A program made the position numbers and the translations under genes. From NCBI RefSeq assembly GCF_027244095.1, contig NC_069659.1, positions 27,374,501 through 27,438,500 of the forward strand: a DNA stretch of 64,000 nt. Direction: 5' to 3'. Each line of letters opens with the position of its first letter. Positions within the stretch are counted from its first letter, which is position 1. The notes beneath the pieces were generated by a model. The model was not told the DNA's origin, ran no database searches, and was given only the letters and a program-made list of their open reading frames with translations. Source of the stretch: Hemicordylus capensis (lineage: Eukaryota; Chordata; Lepidosauria; Squamata; Cordylidae). Below are positions 34,718 to 45,479 of the stretch, in pieces.

Positions 34718-35363
34718 TTGGGAAAGATACAGATGAATGCTTCTTATCTACCCATGAGCAAAGATCCATGAGATCACAGTCACAAATCCAGGGGTTATTA
34801 CTTAGTCCAAGAGTACGAAGATTATGCATCTTTAAGAACATTTCTTCATCGATCATACTTATGCCACAACCACTTATATCTAGGTATCTCAGCAAGTGAT
34901 TGTTATGGAAGGTTCCAGACCCAAGTGTCTGTATCTTTGCATTGCTTGAGAGATTCAGCAGCAGCAGCCTGTTCAGCTTTGAGAAAGTGTTGTCATTTAT
35001 GTGAAAGAATTGGTTGTGACTGAGGTCCAAGTATGTCAGCTTGATACTGCCAGGAAAGGAAAAATTCAGGCTCATCTTTATTTCATTGTGACTGCAGTCC
35101 AAGTACACTAGATCATTCAGAAGGTTCATTTGTAATGGTGATAAGCAGGTGAGATGGTTCTGAGCTATATACAACTTCTTGGTAGTCAGTGGAATTGGGC
35201 TTGGAAAACGTAGTAGGTTCTTTCCAGAACAGTCTACTTCCAGTCTGTCACACGTGCAGTCAGATGGACAACTAAGGCCCCTTTCCGCCCATTTCATTCC
35301 TATTAGAAGAGCAAGCCAGAAGGATGTGGAATTTCGAAAGGAAGGCAGGACACGATACCTCAT
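34718..35363 (-). CDS. LRRC52-like leucine-rich repeat protein, gene A, exon 1
   Basis: This exon encodes the extracellular part of a type I membrane protein of the LRRC52 family; mammalian LRRC52 associates with SLO3 in sperm. ATG at 35363 is preferred over the in-frame ATG at 35414 because gene B aligns from MRYRVL onward. It has 215 codons plus one base: signal peptide about 1-30, LRRNT (CPSDCTC, LEVDCSGKNL), LRRs at about 60-185 (KKLYIAQNHL, LVYLDCSHN, LTYLDLSHN, LLLLNLSSN, LRYLDISGC, LRTLGLSNN), and the LRRCT start NPWICDCDL. The donor AA|GTGAGG lies at 34717. Joined to exon 2 (19868-19621) it gives 297 residues with no stops. The LRRC52 assignment comes from motifs recalled from the human protein; another gamma subunit (LRRC26/38/55) is less likely. 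Confidence 0.88.
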
Positions 35364-35439
35364 CCTATATACCATCATCTTAAACTGGGGGAGAAGAGTG
35401 CTCACCTCCTTCAAAACCTCAAAAGAAAAGCAGCCAATT

Positions 35440-35590
35440 GCTGCTGGGACAGCTTCATGTCCTCTCAGCTGCTACTGGCTACTTTTATGACATCATCAGC
35501 TCAGCCCACAATACTGGAGTGATAATTGTGGTGCCCAAGGAGACCTGCCTAGGTCATGGTTTCTGTGTTCTATCAAATCCTCTTCTCTCT
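35440..35590 (-). promoter_or_regulatory. Gene A upstream block with CRE-like site
   Basis: About 150 bp here align closely with gene B (10970-11080) and with the relic at 45490-45645. On the minus strand it reads CTGATGATGTCATAAAAGTA; the TGATGTCA site (TGACATCA at 35488-35495) is about 125 bp upstream of the ATG. TGATGTCA is one base from the CRE consensus. Promoter or 5' UTR role is inferred. Confidence 0.5.
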
Positions 35591-35759
35591 ATATTTTTGG
35601 ACACATGTTCAGCCAGCACCTGCATGGAGGTCAGAGACACAATGAGAATGTCTATGCATTGACACCACTAAAGGACATTCTGTTATGCTGTCAGAATGTC
35701 CTTTCTTAGCGTGAAATGGGTGTTCCTCCTAATTACCCCTCTACACAAGTTCAAAAACC

Positions 35760-35960
35760 CTGATTTCATGTGTGTGTGTGTTGGTGGGGGCGGGGGGGTG
35801 GGTGTTTGCTTTTTCTTTTCTTTAAATTATCTCATTTTGATGTTTTAGTGGTTTTATGAATTTGTAATTTAGCCACTTTTGAGCTGTTATAAAAAAACGC
35901 AAAAGTTTTTATTTTATTTTACATGTTATAAAATAAAGGTAAAGCAGTATTTAATTAGAT
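35760..35960. other. Low-complexity AT/GT-rich stretch
   Basis: A TG run and a G run lie at about 35770-35805, followed by AT-rich sequence with 'aaaataaaggtaaagcagta' resembling a LINE tail. No gene is seen. Confidence 0.4.
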
Positions 35961-36220
35961 CATTGTAGCAGCAAAGTAAATTAGCGAGGGGCTTAGACAA
36001 ATTCGTAGAGGACAGGGCTATCAATGGCCACTTGTCTTATTGGCTAGAAGGTTCATAGCTCCAAGTTCATAGCTAGGAGGCCTCTGAAAATCAGTTGTAG
36101 GGGAGCAACACTGAATGAGGGGGCATGCCTTTGGTTCCTGTTTGTGGGGCTTTGTGGGAAATAGGGTACTGGAGCAGATAGACCTTGGGCCTTATCCAGC
36201 AGGGCTCTTATGTTCAAGCA
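35960..36220 (+). mobile_element. CR1 LINE 3' end fragment
   Basis: 'gacaaattcgtagaggacag' and 'gggctatcaatggccacttg', then 'agataga ccttgggccttat' and 'ccagcagggctcttatgttc', match the CR1 3' end (compare 43790-43930). It is diverged. Confidence 0.7.
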
Positions 36221-36357
36221 GAGGTTCATTTTTCCTGGGGTCTCCAAGGGCATGGATAGTTTCACAATGCCCTGTAGAACAGAATAGGACTTCACATACT
36301 TATGAAACATGGGTCCTACTTGTGCATACAAAATAATCCCTGTCCTCCTGCTAACTT

Positions 36358-36610
36358 GGCAAAGAGGCACCTTTTAACGTGGTGATTCTCTTTTATTTAG
36401 AACTTAGGGGGAAAGTAACTGGCCCTATCCACCCCCAGCACATTTCTTCCAGTGACTGTTGCTGGTGTGTATCTCATGTTTCTTTTTAGATTGTGAGCCC
36501 TTTGGGGACAGGCAACCATCTTATTTATTTATTATTTCTCTGTTTAAACTGCTCTGAGCCATTTTTGGAAGGGCGGTATAGAAATCGAATGAATGAATGA
36601 ATGAATGAAT
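36358..36610 (+). mobile_element. Squamate SINE-like repeat with (GAAT)n tail
   Basis: 'agaggcaccttttaacgtgg', 'gattctcttttatttagaac', 'gactgttgctggtgtgtatc', 'ttgtgagccctttggggaca', then the tail 'gagccatttttggaagggcg' and 'gtatagaaatcgaatgaatg'. Copies at 31895, 47415 (minus) and 54527 share this order. Confidence 0.75.
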
Positions 36611-36799
36611 TCCTTAAAGCAGACAATTCCAAAAGATTACAGTAATGTGCATTGTGTGCCCTTGGAAAGGGTGAGGAAACTTCTACTGTCTCCAAGCGCT
36701 GTTGCTGGAATTTCCACTGGGGCTGGCCAGATGGGACAGCTGACTAGATGGAACATATTTACTCCAGTACTTTATCACGTTAATTGGTGATTTATTTGC

Positions 36800-37100
36800 T
36801 TCCAGACCAGATTCAAGGTGCTCATTCTTACCTTCAAAGCCCTAACGATTTGAGAACCAGTAATTACCTTAAAGTCTGCCTTCTGCCATGGACCATCCTA
36901 TACACTCAAAATCAGAGATTCTGCTCCACAATCTGAGGTGCTAAAAATCAAAGGTAAGGTGGGGATATACATGTTTAAAATAAAATTCCCCTTATTTTTG
37001 AATGTTTTTGCTGGCCGTCTTTCTTCAGACTCTTTCCTGAAATATTTTATTTATACTTGTAAATTGGGTTGCTTTCCGATTAACTGAATAAATGTCCTGA
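36800..37100 (+). mobile_element. L2-clade LINE 3' fragment
   Basis: 'tcaaggtgctcattcttacc' and 'cttcaaagccctaacgattt' match the L2 ORF2 C-terminal coding ('FKVLTFKAL..' region), followed by a degraded 3' tail with 'actctttcctgaaatatttt'. Confidence 0.5.
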
Positions 37101-38296
37101 CAAACAATGAATTACACCACAGACTGAAGGGAAACTATTTTTCACATTTAAAAAAGCCCACAAGCAATGCAATAACCAACTGCCACAAACTGTATGAGAT
37201 ACCAGCTGCTGGCTTTCCTCCATAATAGCATATTCGCATTTGTCCTTATACAGTATGGTGTGATGAATCTAAAAAGCAATTCTAAAATGGGTGATTAAAG
37301 CCAGCTCTTGCCTCAGGTTTATTAGCAAACATTTCTGTCCACTTCCCAGTGCAAACAGAAAGGCAGGGTGCAATTTAACAAAGAGACAGGGGTAATATTG
37401 AAAGTATCAGTTTCCTGCAGACTGAATTCTAAGCTGCGAAGGCAGGGAGAGATTAGAACAGCGCCAGAGCAATCGCCAGTCACAGAGCTCATTTCAGCTG
37501 GTCACAGGAATAGACTGTCATAAAAGAATCACTAGATGAAAGAGGAAGCAGAGGAGAATGTGTGTCTAGCTCATAGTACCATATGCTCCAACTGTCCCTG
37601 TTTAGTAGAGGCAGACCCTGTCTTTTGTGACCTGATAAATCACTGCCACTGTTTATTCCCTTCCTTCCTTCTTCCTTCCTTCCTTCCTTTGCCATTGGAA
37701 GATGCCGTGTTAACATGGTTAGTGTGAGCTGCTTGTGCTATCATTGTACAGAGTTCAGCTTCCTCCCTAGCATCTCTAGAAGTTAAATCTTTGAGATGGG
37801 TGGGTACCTTGTTTGCTTGACATACATGTCAATGCACACGCTTCAACACTAAGGCTTCCTGCTGTGCACAGCCAGGCTTTGCATGCTCTGAAACTGCTGC
37901 ACTATATATTGAACTACAAAGGCATATTTGATTTATTTATTTCCAACATAACTTCAAGAATGGGGGTGGGGTGGGCACAGCAACTTGGCTTACATCCTGC
38001 ATAGCGCCCCAACAATGGAACTGGGCACATGCGCACTCTGCGCTCTTCCAAACCAAGTCCTTGTTGCTACTGAGCTCACAGAACTTCCATGGCTCCTAAA
38101 AATGGTGTCACTGTAGCAGTGGCGATGCTCCCTTTGGGACTAATTGGAACAGCATTGCTACAATGGGAATGCAGTTTAGGAGCCACGAGCCTCAAAGCTC
38201 CACAAGCTTGGCAGCAGCAAAGACGTCATTTGGAATTGCATGGAGTGGGCATGTGCACCCCGCTGTCCCTTTGGCAGAATGCTGCATGTTAGACAA
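37100..38296. other. Apparently single-copy stretch with a TTCC run
   Basis: No ORF with recognisable domains. A (TTCC)n microsatellite sits at about 37660-37690. The remainder shows no SINE or LINE signature that I can identify. Confidence 0.4.
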
Positions 38297-38820
38297 TAGG
38301 GATGTGCACAAAACCAGCTTGGCCAGTTTGGTTTGAATTCGAACCAGCTTCAAACCAGGGTGGGTGGGTTCAGTGTTGGTTTTGCTCAAAAACCCCAGTT
38401 CAGTTCAAATTTGAACCTAATTTGAATCAGTTCTAAAAGGTTCTACATAGGGTATAATGGGGACTGGAACCAGGGCATCATTCCTTATACAGAGCACCTA
38501 GGGGCACAAAACCAGGGTGGATGGTAGGTGCCCAGGGATGCCACCCACCCACTGAATCCCAAAGCAATGGGACACTCCTGTGATATTTAATGATTTTTGA
38601 AGATTTTTCCAACTTCTGCATTTCCCCCATATGGAATAATGGGGATTTGAGGCAGCCCCACTCCCACTCTTTGAGGGGGGTGCCTGGGCACCCCAAAGTG
38701 GGTTTGGGGTCATGGCAAGTTGTGCCACAACTCCCCCCAGGCAGCCCCAAGCTGGTGAGGTTTATGGTTTCCCCCCAGGAATTTTTTAGTTTCTGGCCTC
38801 TTAACAGTCTATCTTTATCA
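38297..38820. mobile_element. TAGGG foldback-family fragment
   Basis: The left end TAGGGATGTGCAC is followed by 'gtttgaattcgaaccagctt' blocks and the family phrases 'gggtataatgggg', 'tgatttttgaagatttttcc' and 'catatggaataatggggatt'. No matching right terminus is seen; the sequence runs into a (GT)n microsatellite at 38834-38880 and (AC)n to about 38902. Confidence 0.55.
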
Positions 38821-38833
38821 GAGTAGCTTCTCT

Positions 38834-38882
<49 letters not shown>

Positions 38883-38902
38883 ACACACACACATACACAC
38901 AC
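38834..38902. repeat. (GT)n/(AC)n microsatellite
   Basis: About 23 GT units are followed directly by an AC-rich run, giving an imperfect inverted arrangement. It explains a spurious Thr/His-rich ORF. Confidence 0.9.
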
Positions 38903-38949
38903 GAGAAAAGTTCTTCATAGGGATTCATTGAGAGAACTCATATAGCCAC

Positions 38950-40845
38950 CAAGAATCCAACAACACATAGCAGACTGTGGTCCTTGGGGTAAGAACAGGG
39001 GATCGAAGGATGTGAAAGAGCATCCCTATTTTCAACCATGAGATGTTGGAGCAACAGGAGACTATCAAGTAAAGCAACTTCCAGCTGCTGAAGACAGAAA
39101 AGTCAGTTTACAATCTCTGATCACGCCTCCAGTCATCGGAATGACCTTGTTCAGCATTGCTTCTCTGGAATCAGATACAGTTCAGCTGAGCAGAACGGAT
39201 GCCAATGAAAAGTGCACCCAAAAAAGCCCACCTTGAATATGAGCAAAAGGCCAATATTATAGACAGCAAGAACACACTGGGTTTTAAAAATGCAGAAGTT
39301 GTAAAAATTTCCATAGATGTAGCAGTAATACAAGACTTTGCAATCAACATGTGGGAGTGGTTAATTCCCAGAAAAACGGAGAGGGGAAATATTTTCACAT
39401 ATCAGGAAATCCTTCTGCAATATAGAATATAAGTGGCAATGCACTCAATCAGACTATATCTAGTAAGTCAGTAGCTGCACTCGCACAACCTGGGGCTTTG
39501 CAGGCAGGAAATGCCTCTGCACATGTACAGAGTAAATTTCCCTCACTGAACCACCAAAGCAAGTCTTCCTCTCTGTACTTTGATGATCATAGCTATCAAA
39601 ACACAAAGTAGCATTCCTGTACTGCTGCTCTGAATGAGTAGACAATCCACTTTTCCTCCCAGTGTGAGCCAAAGCAATCTGAACTCTGCCTTATGTTAAT
39701 CTTGCCATATAATTTCCTTCAATGTGGAACTAGCATTCAAGGGTCGAATTCAGATGCAACAGGAAACTGGAGATCCCTTCACTTCTGGTTTCCTCACTCA
39801 CATGTCCAAATTTGGGGAAATGGAGTTTGCGGTGGAAAGGGACCCAAAGGGAAACCAGAGTAGAGTTTTGCCACCACAAACTCCATTTCTGCAGTGCCAG
39901 CATTACATCCAAATGCTGACACTGCAGTTTTGGTCCCATGGAACCAGATTTGAGGGAAGAAACTCCTTCCTCACTCTGGCCCAACTGGCTGTATAGGTTG
40001 TCTGTCTGTCAAGAAGGAAGCCCCACACAGCCCACTCTCCCACCTCTCTGCAGTAGTTTTTTTTTTTTTTTTTTAAATCATTTCTGCCATAGGGAATGAT
40101 GGGGGTCTGAACTGGCACATAATGGCAGCACTTCTTCTGGCAGCAATGGCACCAGTTTCCCCAAAAGAGCCTTGGACCCTGATAGTCCCACCCAAGGATG
40201 TAATTGAGTGAAGTGGGTTTGAGCCGGGGGGTGGGGGTATTACCCTGTTAATCAGGGAGGGGAGAGTAACACTTCCTAGGAGGGGATATGTAGATGAGGG
40301 AGGGCAAAGGATGCTGGGGGACCTGTCCCACTGTAACCTGAGATGACATTGTGAGGGGTAACCCCAGCAAAGCAGTCCATGCAGACCCAACTGAAATTCT
40401 GCTTACTGGCAGATTGATACTGAGCAGGCTTGCCCTCTCATAAGACCAGTCTACTGGAGAGACCAATGTGGCTACAAGGGTTCTGTTCAACCCACAAACT
40501 GCAAACTCACATGTTGAGCTGGCCCACCCACTCACCCAAGGGGCCCCTGCTTGTGTGGGGCCCCAAACTCTCCATGTTTGAACAGATTCTCTGCAACCTC
40601 CCCATACCCATTTCCTGTTAAGACTTGCACACATCCAAAGAAGATCTAGACACCCTAGGTGCCATAGACTAGCCACATGTGAGGAGGGGGAACACACTGA
40701 GATGGGCCTATAAACACATTCAGAATTCAAGGGTCAAGACAAGCATCATGCCGCATGCAGATCTGCCTGCACAGGGAATTGTGGGAGAGGGGAACCCCTA
40801 TTTTCAAGCCACACTGTGACAGTGGGGTCACCATTTCAGGGCACT
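38950..40845. other. Unclassified stretch, no gene supported
   Basis: Short ORFs occur on both strands. The pair at 39199-39432 plus and 39171-39398 minus overlap each other and match no family I know. A poly-T run is at 40058-40074. Around 39745-39985 an inverted block ('tttctgcagtgccagcatta', 'tggtcccatggaaccagatt') suggests a degraded repeat. Confidence 0.35.
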
Positions 40846-41211
40846 GGCATGAGATGATGTTCTAAGCTGTCTGGAAAAACTGAAAACTAGCAAATCGCCA
40901 GGGCCGGATGGCATCCATCCAAGAGTCCTCAAAGAACTCAAATGTAAAATTGCAGAACCTCCTTGATAAAATATATAACTTATCCCTGCAATCAGGCACT
41001 GTACCGGAGGATAGGAAAATAGCAAATGTAACACTGATTTTCAAAAAGAGATCCAGAGGTGATCCGGGAAATTACAGGCCGTTTAGCTTAATGTCTGTCT
41101 GGGCAAATTGGTGGAAAGCATCCTCAAGGATAAAATTGAAAAACACATAGAACAACAGGCGCTGCTGGGAGAGAACCAGTATGGCTTCTGCAAAGGTCAG
41201 TCTTGCTTTAC

Positions 41212-42700
41212 TAGGGGTGTGCATTTTGGAATTTTCTTGTTTTGATTTGTATCCGAATCGAAACACCCCCGTTTTGTTTTGTACCCACATTTTCTGAATC
41301 CAAATCAGACCTGTTTTGTTTTGTAGCCAAATTTCCCGAATCCAAATTTGAATTGATTTGGATTTTTTAAAAGGGTCCCAGGGCAAAAAGAGTGGGTGGT
41401 GGTGGTAGTTTCCAATGGGTGGAAGCTACCACCCAAATTTCAAAGGAATTAGGCAAAGTGCTGATTTTTTGTGAATTTTTTAAGTTTACACATCTTTAAG
41501 AATTTTCCCATAGGGAATAATGGGGATTCCAGCAAATGTATCGCTTCAAATCAAGGGAAAAGGGATGACCCAGAGTGGAGTGTGGTGGGTGGTAGTGCCC
41601 AATGGGGGCAAGGAAACTTCCAGAATTATCTCAAAAGAATTAGGAACATAGGAAACTGCCATATACTGAGTCAGACCATTGGTCTATCTAGCTCAGTATT
41701 GTCTTCACAGACTGGCAGTGGCTTCTCCAAGGTTGCAGGCAGGAATCTCTCTCAGCCCTATCTTGGAGAAGCCAGAGAGGGAGCTTGAAACCTTCTGCTC
41801 TTTCCAGGGCGGCTTCATCCCCTGAGGGGAATATCTTGCAGTGCTCACACATCAAGTCTCCCATTCATATGCAACCATTCATATGTCTCTGCTTAGTCTC
41901 CCATTCATATGCATATGTCTCTGCTTAGTCTCCCATTCATATGCAACTGCTTAGCTATGGAGACAAGTCATGCTCAACCACAAGATCAGTTCTCCTCTCC
42001 ATTGGGCAGAGGGCTGATCTATTGTGAATTGTTGAAGTTTACATGTGTTTTAAGATTTCTCCCATAGGGAATAATGGAGGTTTCAGCAGCCCCATAATTC
42101 CACTTGGGGGGCACTGGGGTTTCTCAGAGCAAGGGGTTATGTAGTGCACATAGGGTGCCAACCACCTCCATACCCACAAGCCCTTGGGGTACTGGGTTTT
42201 GTGTTTCTGAGGTGTTCATTGTCGATTCTCTGGTAGCATATGAGATTTTCAGTGAAAAACAAGAATCCACTCTCATATGCTACCAGAGAATCTACACTCA
42301 GAACACCACAGAAACAGCAGAACCCAGCACCCCATGGGTTAGCAACCCTTCCCCTGGCCAATGTGGAGTCTGTAAAGAGTGGCAAGAAGCAAAAGAGCCA
42401 ATGGGGAATAAGGAGGGAATTGTCAGCCAGTCAGCCCATGATTTAGGTCACCAATCATAAGGCTGGAAGGGTGGGAAATTCAAAGAGATGTCAAACACAA
42501 AATGGAGACTGACTCAGAGATCACCACAAAATGGAGATCCGAAACAACAAAACGTTTTGTAGCCGAAACAGGGACATTTTGTTTTGTATACAAAAATTTT
42601 GGATCTGGAAAATGGGTGTTTTGTTTTGTCTACAAAACACCCAAAACAGGCTGTTTTGGGTATAAAACGTTTTGTATCCGAAACGTTTCGCACATCCCTA
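41212..42700. mobile_element. TAGGG foldback hAT-like element inside CR1, carrying a captured SINE
   Basis: The ends are TAGGGGTGTGC and CGCACATCCCTA. The 8-bp flanks TGCTTTAC (41204-41211) and TGCCTTAC (42701-42708) differ at one base. It closely matches 22645-24061 along its length, including the SINE piece (41638-41990) and the central hairpin (42224-42245 against 42271-42292). A local expansion of 'tctcccattcatatgca' units occurs at about 41857-41945. Confidence 0.9.
41638..41990 (-). mobile_element. tRNA-derived SINE fragment captured inside a foldback element
   Basis: Same SINE piece and same internal junction ('caaaagaattaggaacatag') as at 23067. It contains three tandem 'ctcccattcatatgca' units that the other copy has once. 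Confidence 0.75.
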
Positions 42701-44065
42701 TGCCTTACAAACCTTTTGGAGTTCTTTGAGAGTGTCAACAGGTGTGTGGATAAGGTTGATCCATTTGACATAGTATACATGGACTTCCAAAAAGCTTTTG
42801 ACAAAGTTCCTCATCAAAGACTCCTTAGAAAACTTAGAAGTCTTGGGGTAAGGGGACAAGTATATGTGTGGATTGCTAACTGGTTGAAGGACAGGAAATA
42901 GAGGGTAGAGCTAAATGGAGAGTTTTCACAATGGAGGGAAGTAAGAAATGGGGTCCCCCAGGGATCTGTACTGAGACCGGTGCTTTTTAATGTATTCCTA
43001 AATGTTCTAGAAGTTGGGGTAAGCAGCAAGGTAGCCAAATTTGCTGATGATACCAAACTCTTTTGGGTAGTGAAATCCATAAAGGATTGTGGGGAGCTCT
43101 AAAAGGATCTCTCCAAACTGGGTGAGTGGGCGACAAAATGGCAAATGCGCTTCAATGTTGGCAAGTGTAAAGTGATGCACATTGGGATGAAAAACCTCAA
43201 CTTCAAATATACACTGATGGGATCTGAGCTGTTGGTGACTGACCATGAGAGGGATCTTGGGGTCGTGGTGGACAGTTCATTGAAAGTGTTGACTCAATGT
43301 GAGGCCGCTGTGAAAAAGGCAAATTCAATGCTAGGGATCATTAGGAAGGGGATTGAAAATAAAACTGCTAATATTATAATGCCCTCATACAAAATGATGG
43401 TGCATCCACACCTGGAGTACTGTGTACAATTCTGGTCACCACATCTAAAAAAGGACATTGTAGAACTGGAAAAAGTGCAGATGATCAGGGGCCTAGAACA
43501 CCTTTCTTATGAGGCAAGGCTACAACACCTGGGGCTATTTAGTTTAGAAAAAGAGACGACTGACGGGAGACATGATAGAGGTCTATAAAATCATGCATGG
43601 TGTGGAGAAAGTGGATAGAGAGAAATTCTTCTCCCTCTCCCATAACACTAGAACCAGGGGTCATCCCATGAAATTGATTGCTGGGAAATCTAGGACCAGC
43701 AAACGGAAGTACTTTTTCACACAACACATAATCAACTTGTGGAATTCTCTGCCACAGGATGTGGTGACAGCCAACAACCTGGATGGCTTTAAGAGGGGTT
43801 TGGATAACTTCATGGAGGAGAGGTCTATCAATGGCTACCAGTCACAAGGCTGTGGGCCACCTCCAGCCTCAGTGGCAGAATGCCTCTGAGTACCAGTTGC
43901 AGGGGAGTAACAGCAGGAGAGAGGGCATCCACCTACACACATATACACATCAGGACACACACTTGAAGGTTCTTGAGGGTACAAACAACAACTCAACTGA
44001 CAAGTATGTAAGAATATACAAGTTGTTCTAGTAAGAACTAATCAGCCTACTTTCCTTTCAATGAG

Positions 44066-44345
44066 GCCATTCACACAATCAAAAACTGTGCTCTACCTGG
44101 GTTTGGGAGCAATGTGTGCTCCCGATTTTTGGTTGTGTGGAAACAAGGTAGGAGGAAAACCTGGATAGAAGTGATTGTGTGGAAGTAAAGTAGGAGGAAA
44201 GCTACCCAGGGTTTTCTCCTACCTTGCTGCCACACAATCACTACTACCCAGGTTTTCCTCTAAACCTTGCTTCCACACAATTGAAAATAGGGAGCACACA
44301 CAGCTCCTAAACCTGGGTAGAACACAGTTTTTGATTGTGTGAATA
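44066..44345. mobile_element. Palindromic MITE with CACACAATC ends
   Basis: It begins ATTCACACAATCAAAAACTG and ends CAGTTTTTGATTGTGTGAAT, so the ends are perfect inverted repeats. The inner part repeats 'acctggg..tagaagtgattg' and 'accttgc..ccacacaat' modules. It is related to 11085-11270. Confidence 0.75.
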
Positions 44346-44820
44346 ACCTCACTGTGAAACTGCGGGGAGAGTGAGCTAAGCCCGCTCTCCCCGCAGATGA
44401 TCTCTGTAGGGGCCCTGGGCGGCCGTATTGGCCGCCCACATGATTGCCGCCTCCGTGATGGAGCTGGCGAGGGCTGGGGGGAGCGGGGGCCGATTGGCCC
44501 CCACAAGCTCCAGCATACCATGCGCAAGCACACAGGGCATGCTGGCAAGACCCCCAGAGCTGGGAAGCGGCTTTTCGCCTCTCCTCTGGGGGTCTCCTTG
44601 TGAGTAGCTGCAGTGCAGGCTGTGCCGCGGCTACTCATGTTCCGATAGCCCGGGTTTGTGGAGTGCTCGCTCCACAAACCCGGGCTTAGGGGCGGGCTAC
44701 TAAAGCGGGTTACCTGCCTAGGAACCACTGGGCTTGCAGCCGAGCCCGGTGGTTCTTATGATCAGGAAAAAACGGGCTAGGCTTTCCTAGCCCGATTTTT
44801 CCCGATCGTCAGAATAGCCC
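44346..44820. repeat. GC-rich interspersed repeat
   Basis: It shares 'ccgctctccccgcagatga', 'ggcggccgtattggccgccc', 'agaccccca' and 'cccgatttttcccgatcgtc' with copies at 46970-47330 and 59560-60000. The terminal text 'gggctattc..' and 'gaatagc' suggests a DNA-transposon origin. There are no real ORFs despite long open frames caused by GC content. Confidence 0.6.
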
Positions 44821-44841
44821 CTGTCTCTACAACTGGACTAT

Positions 44842-45310
44842 ATTTGGTTTAAATTGAGGTCCACCAGTTACATCTCTTGCACCTCAAATTTTGTTAATGT
44901 GCCTGCCATCTTGGATTGGGGTGGATGACATCCTTACAAACGACACTATTGAGGTGTCCTTGTGTGTCACTCACAACAGCTGTACCAAATCTTTTCTAAA
45001 TCAGACTGTGCCCAATTTAGTTCACTTGCACCTCTAAAGTTTACATTTCTGCCATCTTGAATTGGGGTGGATGACATCGTGGCATCTATGCCATTGAGGT
45101 GTCCCTATGTGTCCCTACAGCTGTAGCAAATTTGGTTCTAATCGGTTAAATAGTTCACGTTAGCTCACTTGCACCTCAAAGGTTTATGGTTCTGCCATCT
45201 TGAATCAGGGTGGATGGCATCATTGCAAACTACACCACTGAGGTGCTCCTGTGTGTCACTCACTGCAACTTTACCTAATTGGGTTCAAATCAGTTAGACA
45301 GTCCACAAAT
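44842..45310. repeat. Tandem triplication, unit about 145 bp
   Basis: Units starting CTTGCACCTC begin at 44876, 45025 and 45168. Each contains 'gccatcttg.attgggg', 'tggatgacatc', a 'ttgaggtg' block and 'aaatcagttagacagt'-like text, and a partial unit precedes the first. Divergence between units is substantial, so the array is old. Confidence 0.8.
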
Positions 45311-45479
45311 TGGCCCTCTACAAGTAAGCAGTTAAAGCATCCCTCCCACAGCACTTTGTTGCTGATCTTGATGCCTGCCCTCTTTTCCAGTACTATAAAG
45401 CAATGAAAAATAAAGTCCATCATGGTCAATTATGTGTTTTAACATAATGTGTAGTTTGGCCCTATAGTATCCTACAGTG

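Larger units (their letters stand above)
40850..43930 (+). mobile_element. CR1 LINE, 3' two thirds, split by a foldback element
   Basis: Before the insertion: ORF2 sequence 'KSPGPDGIHP'-like ('aaatcgccagggccggatgg') and GDPGNYRPFSLM. After it: IVYMDFQKAFDKVPHQRLLR, NGVPQGSVLRPVLFN, 'AKFADDTKLF', DLGVVVDSSLKVLTQC, VHPHLEYCVQFWSPHL, IMHGVEKVDREKFF and LWNSLPQDVVTANNLDGF, then the CR1 3' end to about 43925. Several frameshifts and stops make it inactive. The foldback element lies at 41212-42700. Confidence 0.88.

Noticed and set aside
38478-38918. 146-codon minus-strand ORF with a Thr/His run
   Set aside because: The run is a translated (GT)n microsatellite and the remainder is foldback-family sequence.
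39151-39432. Overlapping open frames, hydrophobic on minus and charged on plus, that look like a membrane exon
   Set aside because: The two are complementary shadows; neither has splice sites or motifs that I can tie to a family, and the hydrophobic one does not align with gene A exon 2.
44219-44728. 169-codon minus-strand ORF with signal-like text
   Set aside because: It spans a palindromic MITE and a GC-rich repeat whose modules recur elsewhere without the frame being kept.
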